Assembly (NCBI GenBank): GCA_006176705.1 | Contig: QRFJ01000377.1 | Coordinates: forward strand, 788,051-852,050 | Direction of reading: 5' to 3' | Length of the DNA: 64,000 nucleotides | DNA from: Cocos nucifera | Taxonomy: Eukaryota; Streptophyta; Magnoliopsida; Arecales; Arecaceae | Shown: positions 10,807 to 22,918 of the stretch, one piece after another | Layout of the letters: every line of letters starts with the position of its first letter | Numbering within the stretch: the first letter of the stretch is position 1 | Translations under genes and position numbers: made by a program | Notes under the pieces: model-generated | What the model was told of the DNA's origin: nothing | What the model saw: only the letters and a program-made list of their open reading frames with translations | Database searches by the model: none

Positions 10807-12375
10807 TGATAAGTACCATAAATTCACCAATAAAAGTATTAATTTATCAATTAATTCATATTCATTGTTAAGAATTAATGATCAATTTATATATAATTTT
10901 TAAAAAATTAATCTTTTTATTAATTAAAAAAAATAATAAAATTAAAAATAAAATTTTATAATCAATAGAAAGAGCTTATTTTTTTTGTCATAATGAAATA
11001 AGTTTCATGCAAAACGAAGCTAAAACGAAGAAGATATGAATTTTTAAAGAAATAAAATAAATAAAAATTAAATAAAAAATAACATACGGCTCAGCCGGCT
11101 CAAGCCACCGTGCCATATCAGTCGGTGCATCCAAATGCACCGAGCCAAGCCAACTTAGCCATGAAAGCCATCAGTCGGTCCACGATCCAGGCGTAGACCG
11201 CCAGCTCAGAAGAAACCGACGAATTATGGAGCGACACGTGGTGGACCTAGACCCTTAAAGGATTCACAGAAAATCTATCATGGCTCACAGGGCATTTAGG
11301 ACTTTTTACTCGATGATGGAAGGTGCTGATTCATTGCGGTGTATGGTGCAGCCAGTCCATGCGGTCCATGGGAATAGTAATTGCGCGATTGGATGCCTGC
11401 AGTTGCTTGCGGTCAAGATCGGATGGTGGAGGTTTAAAACCAAATTTGATTTGAACTTAGCTTCACGTGGATCGCCATTCAATGACAGCGCTCGATCTAG
11501 GAGATGATCCGATGGTGTAGAATGCTCCCAACGATGATCAGGACTCTCGACACACGATCAATGGCCAGAATTTAATTCGACCTAATCTAGGTGGATACAT
11601 ATCCGATTTTGATGATTTTTGATCCGTTGGATTCCTATTGAATGGCTAGATTTCACCAAAGTAATAAAATTCATCCAGAACTCTTTTTAATCTGATTTTC
11701 ACTCAAATTATTCCATATTTTGATGATTAAAGATCTCCTTAGTCCCACATTGCCTATCAAAAAACTCTCCAGCCTTCCAATACTTATAAATAAGACCCCG
11801 AGCCTCTAAAATTCATAATTTTCGATCAAGATGAAGCTTTGGTATAGGATGAAGCCAGGCTTTGGGTTAATGGCTGCTTCGAGGTAACTGGTGCTGAGGA
11901 AAAAAGTTGGACTTCTACACCATCTTTCTACCAATGCCGATCTAAGATCAGAGATCAAGCTATTCTATTTTATTTTCTTTTTAAATTTCATGTATTTAAA
12001 TTCTTAAATTTTAATTAATAAAAATTTTATTTTTTGCACTTTAATTTTAGCTCTTTATTTTTGTTGTAATTTAATTTCTACACTTTAATTATTACTTTTT
12101 ATTTTATTGCAAATAGATGTTAAGATCTAACTAGTAGATCTTGGTACCAAGTTTAAATTCTTGCACCTTTTAATTTTTGCTTTTTATTTTCCGACTTCAC
12201 TTTTGATTTCAAAACTCTTTTCTTTTCTTTTTCTTTTCAAAAATCAAAGATTTTAAATCTAGAAATACTATCTTCCCTGTGGATTTGGCCCGACTTATTG
12301 CTATCTATATGTTTTTAAGAAGTTGAATTAAACTGATAAACATGGTGTCTTAACGACAATATCACACTCTTATCA
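10807..12375 (+). repeat. G2 3' LTR
   Basis: 1569 bp, direct copy of 1495-3053, with the same ends TGATAAG and CTTATCA. Many scattered substitutions and small indels separate the two LTRs, more than between the copia LTR pairs in this window, so G2 is an old insertion. GGCAG after the last base is the target-site duplication. Confidence 0.9.
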
Positions 12376-12594
12376 GGCAGAAAGTAATTAAAGAAGAAGT
12401 TGACAAGCTCCTCAAGATCGAATTCATCCAAAATGTTAACTATCCGAGTTGGGTCTCAAACGTGGTGCTCGTCAAAAAGGCGAACGACAAGTGGAGAATG
12501 TGTATAGACTTCAAAAAGCTAAACAACGCTTGTCCAAAAGGTAACTACCCCCAGTCCATCAACTAGTGGATGCAACCTTGGGCCATGAGCTCCT
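12376..12594 (+). pseudogene. pol: G1 RT, N-terminal piece between G2 and C1
   Basis: 219 bases of G1 stranded between two insertions. It resumes the sequence interrupted at 1494 with EEVDKLLKIEFI, PSWVSNVVLVKKANDKWRMC and IDFKKLNNACPKGNYP (frame 1, to about 12550). The rest, up to the C1 junction, is frameshifted. These are RT finger/palm blocks 1-2 of Tat elements. It ends at CTCCT, which is duplicated after C1, and continues at 22919. Confidence 0.85.
12590..12594. repeat. C1 target-site duplication (left copy; right copy 22919-22923)
   Basis: CTCCT on both sides of C1, an exact match. It lies in the G1 RT codons just before the TFMDAF block. Confidence 0.9.
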
Positions 12595-14855
12595 TGAAGG
12601 GAAATCCTGATTTCCCGGTCCAGGTTCGTCCAGATCTGATTAGATCAAGAGATATATTTCAAAAATTTTCTCTTGACCTTAATCAGATCTTGATATATTT
12701 CAGATCTGATTCTTATTATTTTAATAAATAAAATAAAAGAAGATAAATTAAATCAAATTCAATTTACCTGATTTGGGTAATCCTATTACCCTGTAGATGA
12801 TCCTGATTGCAGCGGGAAGGTTCTGGATCTTAGCCACGCAAGCGCCTGGCCTCTACCGATCCACTCGGGTTGGATCTGGAGAACCTCTTCTTCTCTATCA
12901 CACCTCCAAAAATTAGATCTGGATCTGATCTGGAGGATCTTCAAAAACCTTTTTGAAGATCTGCAGTCATCCTTTTGCAGCAGCGAGCCTTCTTGCTTTT
13001 GATCGCCTTTCCTTGATCTGAATCGCACCAAACTAAATCCAAAACCCTTTTGGACGTGAGAGAGCAGGAGGAGAGAGACTATGGCATGAGGAAAGGAGGG
13101 GAGAGGCAGCCTTGGGCAGTGGGAAATCTCATTCAATTAAGACTTTTGATTAGGGTTGGGCGCAGGGTCTTATTTATAGACCTCTTGTGATCCAACTCCT
13201 CTTCCTCTCAACCAATCACAACCCTTTGTGAAATCAGATCTAAATCTGATTGGTTGGAATAGAGACCCCTGGATTCCTCCTTAGAGGGTGCCTAAGACCA
13301 GTCAAACTGGATTCTTAGTAGAACTCTGATTGGAATCCTAAAGGGAGGTGGAGTCCTTGTCCAACAAGGACTCCTAGGCGCCTCCTACTTGGCTCACGCA
13401 CCCTTGGCGTGCGCCGTCTCCTTGCCCGATTCTGGCAGGGGACAAGCCCCACCAGCTCTCCAATAGGTGCATGACATGTGGTCAAAGTCGAAGGTCAATG
13501 GTCAACGTTGACCAGTCAATGGTAAGACTTTTGACCAAAGTCAAAAACAAGAAATGGCAGGTGACCAAAAATGGCAGGTAATGTCTTACAAATAAGACAA
13601 CCTATTCTGACTTGGACAAGCTCCAGTCAGACCATATGAAGGCCTCTGATTGAGCACAAACTCCTTTGGCTCAGTCAGGAACAATTTATTTGTGATAGAA
13701 AAAGAGAGAACGTAGTTCAATCGAGTGCTAGCAGATTTCCTTGAACCTAATTGAATCTTTAGATCAATTGAACTAGATCAGTTTAATTGATGTATCACCA
13801 GACTCAAACCCTTGTTTGTGTGATCCAGTTAGTTTAGTTCTGTATTGGTAATGGGATATGTCATGATCTCTATCATAGACATCATCGAAACTCCTTTCGA
13901 TGGATCAACTCTTCTGATTCGAACAGCTAAGATGATCGATCATCTAATCATTCTAATTGCTTACAAATCCACCAGTGACACCTAGCAGTATATGGTGGCA
14001 ACCCATCAGAGCTGAATGCGAACCTCTTGGTGCAGCTACCTGTGTGATTCAGTTCTTCTATCTTGAGCCCCGATCAGATTAGGGTTAAGGTGAACTCGTC
14101 AACACCTAGTCTCTGTCATATGAGTTAATCATTCGATTCGAGTCCAATGTGAAAAATCTAAATTAGAAAACTCTTTCTATTATTTCACTCTCCATGGCCA
14201 TGGATTTCTGGACTTGTTTCTATGATCATATAGGGCTACTCCTCTACCACCGAGTAGATAGATCCCATCTTGATGCAATCCAGTTCCTACAATGAACATG
14301 TCACAGCCAACATAACACCTCAAGGGTTCCATATGGCTAGAGAGCGAGTAATGGTGTAGTCAAACTATAACACCCTCAAGGTGAAACTGCCGATGCATCT
14401 CAGGTCAAAGAACCAGACACACTACTGCAGCATCGAGTCCATCATTGACGAGAAGGTAGACTCCCTAATGACTACTCGGGTGGTCACGCTCGTGCCTCGT
14501 TCTCTAACGAGTACCTGTACTCTCGCTCCCGTGTCTCCACACATAGACTCAAGACTCATTACTAAAGAGAAGCGATCGTACACCAACCTTCTGGATCAAT
14601 CACCATCCTCGTGATGATCCTATGGTCGGGAGCTGTTTATGAGTTAATAATGATTATTCATGTCTTAAATTTTCAACTCTTGAAAATATGAATTATCATT
14701 ACCATTAACCAAAGATGTTATCACAGGACACTAAATACACATGTGTGATAGAATAATACCCATTTCATTAATTATAGTCAAAATTATAATTTTGCCCCTA
14801 GAAGTGTATTACAAGTGTCAGCCAATTCTGGCTTCTAGGGCACATATATCTAACA
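12595..14855 (-). repeat. C1 3' LTR
   Basis: 2261 bp. In element sense it begins TGTTAGATATATG (at 14855) and ends CCCTTCA (at 12595). Compared with the right LTR it has many one-base gains and losses (for example near 12830, 13385-13450, 14050-14640) and few substitutions. The antisense of GTCTATAAATAAG near 13170-13182 is the likely TATA box. Confidence 0.9.
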
Positions 14856-14868
14856 ATCTCTCACTTGT
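14856..14868 (-). promoter_or_regulatory. C1 polypurine tract
   Basis: The reverse complement next to the 3' LTR reads CAAGTGAGAGAT. The other copies (C2, C3) read AAGTGGGAGAT. It would prime plus-strand synthesis. Confidence 0.65.
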
Positions 14869-15345
14869 CCTTAAAGCCAATTGGCTACAAGTCTAAGTCC
14901 CATCTTCTCAAGGTGGGCTTCGATCTTCTGCTGGCCCAACGGCTTTGTAAGTGGTCGCCACATTATCTGTGGAGTTGACTCTCTTGACCTCAACGTAACC
15001 TTTCTCAACGGTAATCCGGGATGAGGATATCGCCGCTCAATGTGCTTGGACTTCTAGTGAGACCTCGGCCCTTAGCAAGGGCTATGGCGCCATTATTGTG
15101 CAGTAAAGAGGAATGCATCTGATGGATTACTCCAATTTTCTGCAGCAAACTTCTTTTACCAGAACGATTCCTTTGCAGCTCTGATGCAGGCATATATTCT
15201 GCTTCCATTGTGGAATCTGCTATCAACAGTTTGCTTGGAACTCTTCCAGCTGACAGCTCCACTATTGCACACAAACAGACTTCCAGATGTCGACTTTCGA
15301 TCATCTATATCGGACATGAAGTCCGAGTCTGTGTATCCCTAACTT
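14869..15345 (-). pseudogene. pol: C1 RNase H (full-length segment, frameshifted)
   Basis: RNase H that would degrade RNA in the RNA/DNA hybrid. Unlike C2 and C3, C1 keeps the middle part (about 15036-15228). The reverse complement shows TMEAEYMPASE (around 15190) and a block with HNNGAIALAK (around 15095) in the position of the usual YCDNN. It then joins the last Asp region, corresponding to DNVADPLTKPL, near 14950. Single-base indels scatter these blocks over frames, so no protein could be made. It follows RT (15346-16400) in the element sense. Confidence 0.7.
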
Positions 15346-16560
15346 GGAGTTCTCCATTACCAAAGACCAACATCATATCTTAGTTCTTCTCAAGTACTTA
15401 AGGATACATTTCACAGAAGTCCAGTGTTCTTCACCTGGATTTGACTGATATCTGCTTGTGACACTCACAGCATGGGCTATATCAGGTCGTGTACATAGCA
15501 TGGCATACATGAGGCTCCCTATTGCAGAAGCATAAGGATCTTGCTCATGCGTTCTATTTCCTCAGGTGTGGCTGGGGCACATTTTTTGGAAGATGAATAC
15601 CATGTCTGAAGGGTATTAATCCCCTCTTAGAGTTTTCCAACTAAACCTCTTAGTACTTCCTCTATGTACATTTTCTGTGTGAAAGTCTAGCATCTATTCG
15701 GTCTATCCTATAGACCTTAATTCCTAGAATAAAGGATGCTTCACTTAGGTCTTTCATGGAGAAATTCCTTAGACAACCACACCTTGACTGATGTCAAACA
15801 TGGGAATATCATTCCCAATAAGGAGGAATGTCATCCACGTACAATACGAGGAAACAACAGCGCTCCCACTGACCCTTTGAAAACACATGGTTCCTCTCAT
15901 TTTTGATGAAACCAAACTTTTTGATCACATCATTGAAACGAGTGTTCCAGCTCCGAGATGCTTGCTTAAGTCCATATATGGACCTTTGCAGTTGCAACCT
16001 TGTGATCAGTATCCTGGATGTGAAACCTACGGCTGTTCCATATAGATCTTCCTCAAGATATCCATTTAGGAATGCCGTTTTTCACGTCCATTTGCCATAT
16101 TTCATAATCGAAATAGGCTGCAACAGCAAGCAATGTGCGGATGGGATTTAGCACAGCTACGGGGAAAAGTATCCTGATAGTCAATGCCTTCACGTTGACT
16201 TAACCTTTTGCCACCAGTCTAGCCTTGAATGGTCTCACATTCCCATCTGCACCAATCTTTCTCTTGAAGATCCATTTACAACCCAATAGGTACTATACCT
16301 TCTGGTGGATCTACCAAGGTCCAGACTTGGTGAGTGCATCGAGTCAATTTCTGACGTTCATTGCCTCAAAGCCATTTCTCGGAGCGATATCTGATATCGC
16401 TCTTGTAGGTTTTTGGGATCATCACCATGAGCACCATTACCTATGAGGAACATTTCCTCTATATCCTCTGAAATAATACCTAAGTATCTTTCAGGGGACG
16501 GAAAACTCTTTTCGATCTACGAGGTGGAGGAAGGTAGTGTTCCTTATTGGGCTCAACCTA
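15346..16560 (-). pseudogene. pol: C1 reverse transcriptase (frameshifted)
   Basis: Copia RT read leftward: the start block with WIFKRKIG near 16250, the MDVK Asp region near 16090, LQRSIYGLKQASRSWNTRFN (15935-15994) and LVLYVDDIPP (15820-15849), which keeps the YVDD metal-binding doublet. Against C2 and C3, differences are mainly one-base insertions or deletions that cut the frame every 50-150 bases. The only sizeable open piece is 15809-15997. The upstream linker to integrase (about 16400-16650) is also broken. Confidence 0.8.
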
Positions 16561-17650
16561 ATTTGGTTCCACTTGTCCTTAGCTCTTTCTGCTTGTGAGA
16601 CTTTCTCATCAAGCTTAATCTGCTTTCCAACGCCACTATCTTGAATAAACTATTTTTTCAAGAAATATGGCATGTCGACTCACCATCATATTGTGGTTCT
16701 CTTGGAATGTAGAAATAGTATCCTAATGACTCTTTAGGATATCCTATGAATCGAGCTCTAAAGGACCTAAACTCTAACTTATCACTTGTTGTCTTTTGAC
16801 ATAAGCCGGACAACCCCAAATTCTGAGATGACTCAGACTTGGTTTCTTACCATGCCATATCTCATACGGTGTGGTAGGAACGGGTTTAGAGGGAACCTAT
16901 TCAGTAAAATGAGTTGAAGTTAATAATGAATGTCCCCAAAGAAAATCTGGGAGTCTGTGAAGCTCATCATGATCGAACCATAATCAATAGAGTTCGATTT
17001 CTCCGTTCTGAAACCCCATTGATTTGAGGTGTTCCTGGTGGAGATCCTGAGGAACTATGCCATTTTCCTTAAGATAGTCTAGGAATTCCCGGCTAAAGGT
17101 ATTCACCTCCTCGATCTGATCAAGAAACCTTAATGGGTTTTCCAGTTTGTTTTTCTACTTATGTCTGAATTCTTTGAAACTTTTCAAAGGCTTCAGACTT
17201 ATGTCTCATAAGATACACGTACCCATACTTAGAATAGATCATCGGTAAAAGATAATGAAGTAGACAAAATTGCCTCTAGCCGGCACATCGAATGGGCGCC
17301 ACACATCAGTATGTACTAGGGCAAGGAGATCTGTGGCCCTTCCCCATGTCCAAACAAAAGGAGTTTAGTCATTTGCCTTTGAAGACAAGATTCACAAGTT
17401 GGATACGACTCAAAAGTCAATGAACTCAATAGCCCCATTTTTCTCCAATTGTTAATCCTATCTTCTGCTATATGACCTAATCTCAGGTGCCATAGTATCC
17501 TGTCGTTTTGGACTATCCCCTAGGTCGTTTGCATTCACGTTTTGCTTGATAGTTAAAACAGGTACATCAATATGCAATTGATAAAGACCATTAACAAGGA
17601 AACCATTTGCAATTTATTTCTTTCATAAAGAATGTTACAATGGTCCTTAA
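16561..17650 (-). pseudogene. pol: C1 integrase and pre-integrase zinc domain (frameshifted)
   Basis: The reverse complement contains, in shifting frames, the H-H-C-C zinc-binding block (about 17360-17500), the first catalytic Asp region (TDVCGPF-like, about 17290) and the distal integrase and C-terminal GYPKESLGYYF-like block (about 16690-16750). The same blocks are collinear in C2 (48430-49290) and C3 (59340-60215). Extra and missing bases make it non-coding, for example in the run near 16880-17060. Confidence 0.75.
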
Positions 17651-18790
17651 AGAAGGTGATCACATAACCTTCTTGTGCTAAGCATGAAACCAAAAATCAA
17701 AATTCCTTGCTAGCTGGCAGCACATAATAACATCTTTTAAAACTAAGTCTAAACGCATGGTGATCGCAGAGGGTATGTTCCCACGGCTACTGCAGCAACT
17801 CTGCTCATTACCGACGCGTAGGATCATGTCTCCATCCCTCAGCCTCCTGCTATCCTCAAGACCCTGCATAGAAGTGCACAGATGAGCACTAGAACCAGAG
17901 TCAAGCACCCAACTGATGCAGAAGAACCGTAAGGTTAGACTCAATAAGAGCATACCTCCAGTAAGGACCTTCCTTCTGTTCTTTAGGGTGGCCAGGTAAG
18001 TAGGCAGTTCCGCTTCCAATGGCCGTCCTGTTTGCAATGGAAACACTTCCTTTGCCATCGACCTTTTTCTCGCGGTTCTGCCTTCTTCTTCTTTGATCCT
18101 TTTTACCTTTTGCTTTTCAACAGACTTCTTTTTCTTTCCATAAAGACTTTCTTTTGGTGAAGAAGTCCGTTCCATAGCAAGAACTGAGCTTTAGAACCTT
18201 TCATAGAAAGACTCAGCAGTTACCAGCATATTCATCAACTCGGCCAAGGAATTCTGAAGTTTATGCATGTGGTAATTCATGATGAATTCCCATATGCATC
18301 AGTCAAGGATTGCAGATTATATCGTTCTGCAAATCCAAGTCCCAACTTCACACCGAGCTTCTCAAGCTCTTCCATGTCCTTGATCATTGTCAGACAGTGA
18401 TCTGGACTGACTGCCATCACGCATCTTAGCCTTAAAAAGTCATTTTGTGACTTGATATTTGGCTGCGCGACTCTGTTCACCAAACATCTCCTGTAGGTGA
18501 GCCAAACATTTGGCGAGCAGGCCCGATATCTTTATGTTGGCGCGTGGAGCTCATCAGACATCGAGCCCAACATGTAGTATCTGGCCTTATTGTCTTCGTC
18601 AATCCATTTTTCCAGAGACGCTCTCGTTTCAGTGGATGGACGAGCTGGTAAGGTGGGAGGGTCCTGGTCCAAAATGTGTTAATTCTCTGAACCCAAAATA
18701 ATTTTGTAGTTCTGAGCCAATCTTATAAATGGGTCCAGTCAGTCTATGTGGTCTAGGAACGTGCCAGTGGTTGGACGCAACATTTTCCTG
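17651..18790 (-). pseudogene. gag: C1 gag and protease (frameshifted)
   Basis: Gag and aspartic protease. Open pieces are 18277-18483 (capsid-like; ends with LQSLTDAYG) and 17678-18175 (Lys/Arg-rich tail, then protease). The protease core VLDSGSSAHLC at about 17879-17911 has an intact D-S-G. The Lys-rich stretch ahead of the zinc knuckle (18050-18160) matches C2 and C3, but the knuckle itself (about 18000-18050) is read in a wrong frame. The N-terminal gag (about 18500-18780) is collinear with C3 61150-61507 and is also shifted. Confidence 0.75.
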
Positions 18791-20620
18791 AGAGAGTCAA
18801 AGATTCTAGTTAGATACTGTAATTATTGACTTGACCAATTGTTTAGGAATTTTTTTTAAATAAATTAGCTCCCACTATTTTTCTCGGATCCCTACACTCC
18901 CTCTGCGAGAGATGCGAAAATCTACCGCGATTGATGAATTCTAGTGGGTGTGCGGCTCACCAACTGACTCATCACCTACCTAACAGTTATTGGTGATGGG
19001 TTAGCCAATGAGTGGAACAAACTCTTGTTATTGATTCTCTAATCATGGTGCACCAAACTTGGTCTCTAAATTCATGATCTCACGTATCCGGAATATTGAT
19101 CCACTTTAGTTAAGTCAGACCCACCATTTGCAAGACTGGGTTCCTAATTGGGTCTCTCACCGTATTCGGAATATTGAGCCCAACTCATCCTCCAGCCCAT
19201 AGCATCCAATGCCTAATAGACATGGTTGCGTCTTCCCGGTGCAAACTGGCCACTGTATCCAGCGAGAACAATCAACCCGGAAGGGCCCGCACGTCTACAA
19301 TGGTGGAAGACCTCGGACTTAATCTTTTCTTAGGGAGAATTGATTAGTCTCATTAAACTAGCGTTGCTTAGTCATAACAATTATGACTAACCTAGTGGCA
19401 TGGGTCAGCTCGGATTATTGGACCACCTCAGATCAGAACTGTGTCAACAGATATGGCCAGGTAAGTGAGACCGGTGGAGGAATATGCCGTTAACTCGACA
19501 CAGAACGCATTCAGGTCGAGTAGCTTCCATTAAAAACCAGTCGGTCGTCGTGCCAAACTTACCTTAGACACCAAATTGTTGGAGTCAGAACCAATTGGGT
19601 TAGCCTATAATCCATACTCTAACCTCTGAGCCTAATTAGGTCTTGCTTGATCGTGACTCGATCTTGACCCAAACTTAATCCTATTAGGCTGGTCAATTTA
19701 AGCATTGTTGATCCCATCTAACCAATCTTGATTCGGTTGATCAACGCTTAGACCTAATGAGCTACCCAGCCCGAACCCAGTATTATGAATATGTCTTAGA
19801 TCTGAATTCTCAATTTTAGACTAATTTAATATTCCATAAACTTAATCTTAATTAAGTTGGGTTCATAAACAAAATATGCACAATAAATCCTAGGATTTCA
19901 GGAATCTAGAGGTTTCAGAAAGTTAAGTTTTGGGTTTCTGATTAAGGACGAACACGCAGCACCCCTACACGTCATAAGAACACCCCATCGAATGGGAAGA
20001 GAGGGCCTTTAAACCCTTCTTCGTTCTTATGACCGGACGGCCAAGAGGAACGCCTTAATCAGGAACATTCAATACTACAAAACAATATCAGATCTATATC
20101 ATATATCTCATATATAAAGTAGATCTAATCATGGCATATTTTGCATACATCTCATGTATCAAATCATGCATATGTTTTCAGATCTAAATTATCTCATAAT
20201 AATCTAAAAAATTAGATTTAAATTGATCTAATCAAAATAAATTCTAATCTAGACAATTATGTAGAACTATTCTACAACTAGTCTAGTCATGCATCTATCA
20301 TATCTCATATGATATTTAAAATTAAATAATTTTTATTTGCTGTTTATCAGATGTTATTATAACACTTATAATATCAGAAAATAGTAAATAAGAAGATCTA
20401 AAATATGATTTAATCAGATTAAATCAAAGACATGCAAAACTATTCTATAGAACTATTCTATTCTAGAACTAGTCATGCATATCTTCTTAATCTTAGATCC
20501 AAATCATTTAATTTTAATTTTTCTGATTTCAGATCTGATCACATCTCATGTGACATCTGAAATCACTTTATTTTCTAATTAAAATAAAATTAAAATCAGA
20601 TCTAAACAATTTAGAACCAT
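18791..20620 (-). other. C1 long untranslated leader
   Basis: 1.83 kb between primer site and gag with no ORF. Collinear with the C3 leader (61526-63360). It contains a block at 19398-19580 that is also recognisable in the unrelated-LTR family C4, and a roughly 22-bp direct repeat (near 19078 and 19157). Leaders of about 2 kb are known in BARE-type copia elements. Confidence 0.65.
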
Positions 20621-20621
20621 G

Positions 20622-20633
20622 GCTCTGATACCA
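20622..20633 (-). promoter_or_regulatory. C1 primer-binding site, initiator Met-tRNA
   Basis: The reverse complement reads TGGTATCAGAGC, complementary to the 3' end of plant initiator tRNA-Met. It lies two bases inside the 5' LTR. Confidence 0.9.
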
Positions 20634-20635
20634 GT

Positions 20636-22918
20636 TGAAGGGAAATCCTGATTTCCCGGTCCAGGTTCGTCCAGATCTGATTAGATCAAGAGATATATTT
20701 CAAAAATTTTCTCTTGATCTCAATCAGATCTTGATATGTTTCAGATCTGATTCTTATTATTTTAATAAATAAAATAAAATAAGATAAATTAAATCAAATT
20801 TAATTTACCTGATTTGGGTAATCCTATTACCCTGTAGATGATCCTGATTGCAGCGGAAGGTTCTGGATCTTAGCCACGCAAGCGCCTGGCCTCTACCGGT
20901 ATCCACTCGGGTTGGATCTGGAGATCCTCTTCTTCTCTATCACACCTCCAAAAATTCAGATCTGGATCTGATCTGGAGGATCTTCAAAACTCTTTTGAAG
21001 ATCTGCAGTCGTCCTTTTGCAGCAGCGCAGCCTTCTTGCTTTTGATCGCCTTTCCTTGATCTGAATCGCACCAAACTAAATCCAAAACACCTTTTGGACG
21101 TGGAGAGCAAGGGGAGAAGAGACTATGGCATGGAGAAGGAGGGGAGAGGCAGCCTTGGGGCGTGGGAAATCTCATTCAATAGCTTTTTGAATTAGGGTTG
21201 GGCGCAGGGTCTTATTTATAGACCTCTTGTGATCCAACTCCTCTTCCTCTCAACCAATCACAACCCTTTGTGAAATCAGATCTAAATCTGATTGGTTGGA
21301 ATAGAGACCCCTGGATTCCTCCTTAGAGGGCGCCTAAGACCAGTCAAACTGGATTCTTAGTAGAACTCTGATTGGAATCCAAAAGGGAGGTGGAGTCCTT
21401 GTCCAACAAGGACTCCTAGGCGCCTCCTACTTGGGCTCACGCCACCCTTGGCGTGCGCCCTTCTCCTTGCCAGGTTCTGGCAGGGGGACAGGCCCCCACC
21501 AGCTCTCCAATAGGTGCATGACATGTGGTCAAAAGTCAAAGGGTCAATGGTCAACGTTTGACCAGTCAAAGGTAGACTTTTGACCAAAGTCAAAGAACAA
21601 GAAATGGCAGGTGACCAAAAATGGCAGGTAATGTCTTACAAATAAGACAACCTATTCTGACTTGGACAACCTCCAGTCAGACCATATGAAGGCCTCTGAT
21701 TGAGCACAAACTCCTTTGGCTCAGTCAGGACAACTTATTTATGATAGTAAAAGAAGAACGTTAGGTTCAATCGAGTGCTAGCACGATTTCCTTGAACCTA
21801 ATTGAATCTCATTCAGATCAATTGAACTAGATCAGTTCAATTGATGATCACCAGATTCAAACCCTTGTTTGTGTGACCCAGTTAGGTTCAGTTCTGTATG
21901 GTAATGGGATATGTCATGATCTCTATCATAGACATCATCGAAACTCCTTTCGATGGATCAGAACTCTTCTGATTCGAACAGCTAGAATGATCGATCATCT
22001 AAATCATTCTAATTGCTCCCAAAATCCACCAGTGACACCTAGCAGTATATGGTGGCAACCCATCAGAGCTGAATGCGAACCTCTTGGTGCAGCTACCTGT
22101 GTGATTCAGTTCTTCTATCTTGAGCCCCGATCAGATTAGGGTTAAGGTGAACTCGTCAAACCCTAGTCTCTGTCATATGATGTAATCATTCGATTCGAGT
22201 CCAATGTGAAAATCTAAATAGAAACTCTTTCTATTATTTCACTCTACCATGGCCATGGATTTCTGGACTTGATTCTCATGATCATCATAGGGCTACTCCT
22301 CTACCACCGAGGTAGATAGATCCCATCTTGATGCAATCCAGTTCCTACAATGAACATGTCTATAGCCAACATACACCTCAGGGTTCCATATGGCTAGGAG
22401 ACCGAGTAATGGTGTAGTCAAACTATAACACCCTCAAGGTGAACTGCCGATGCATCTCAGGTCAAAGAACCAGACACACTACTGCAGCATCGAGTCAGTC
22501 ATTGACGAGAAGGTAGACTTCCTAATGACTACTCGAGGTGGTCACGCTCAGTGCCCTCGTTCTCTAACGAGTACCTGTACTCTCGCTCCGGTGTCTCCAC
22601 ACCGTAGACTCAAGACTCATCTACTAAAGAGAAGCGATCGTACACCAACCTTCCGGATCAATCACCATCCTCGTGATGATCCTATGGTCGGGAGCTGTTT
22701 ATGAGTTAATAATGATTATTCATGTCTTAAATTTTCAACTCTTGAAAATATGAATTATCATTACCATTAACTCAAAGGATGTATCACAGACACTAAATAC
22801 ACATGTGTGATAGAATAATAACCCATTTCATTAATTATAGTCAAAATTACAATTTTGCCCCTAGAAGTGTATTACAAGTGTCAGCCAATTCTGGCTTCTA
22901 GGGCACATATATCTAACA
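20636..22918 (-). repeat. C1 5' LTR
   Basis: 2283 bp, TG...CA ends. Much closer to the C3 LTRs than the C1 left LTR is, with almost no one-base indels. It contains two inverted repeats in U3: 12-bp arms at 21817-21828/21834-21845, and TTAGGTTCAA with its complement just upstream. CTCCT follows at 22919. Confidence 0.9.

Larger units (their letters stand above)
1495..12375 (+). mobile_element. G2: Ty3/gypsy Athila-lineage element, full structure, degenerate
   Basis: A 10.9 kb element with direct LTRs of about 1.56 kb (1495-3053 and 10807-12375), a primer-binding site resembling tRNA-Asp, a 1.2 kb leader, gag, protease, RT, RNase H, integrase, a 1.2 kb region after integrase and a polypurine tract. 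The DLGAS protease site, the IDYRKLN and FMDD RT motifs and the RNase H sequence are of the Athila type. It sits inside the G1 pol gene with a 5-bp duplication that matches at four of five bases. Stops and at least three frameshifts inactivate gag-pol. The env-like ORF seen in some Athila elements is not evident. Confidence 0.9.
12595..22918 (-). mobile_element. C1: Ty1/copia Angela-like element, full length, minus strand
   Basis: 10.3 kb element with LTRs 12595-14855 and 20636-22918, a Met-initiator primer site next to the right LTR and a purine tract next to the left LTR, so it is transcribed leftward. LTR ends in element sense are TGTTAG and CTTCA. A perfect 5-bp target-site duplication CTCCT (12590-12594 and 22919-22923) flanks it, inside G1 RT. 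The 2.27 kb LTRs, 1.8 kb leader and initiator-Met site fit the Angela/BARE group. The coding region is broken by very many single-base indels, and it still carries the RNase H segment that C2 and C3 have lost. Confidence 0.92.

Noticed and set aside
21873..22704. 88- and 84-codon frames antisense to the LTRs, repeated in four LTRs (21873, 46698, 51677 and 56704; 22450, 46135 and 51113)
   Set aside because: The LTRs are nearly identical, so shared frames are expected. Between C2 and C3 the visible differences mostly change amino acids (G/D, C/Y, S/F, P/S, Q/K), which does not suggest selection for a protein.
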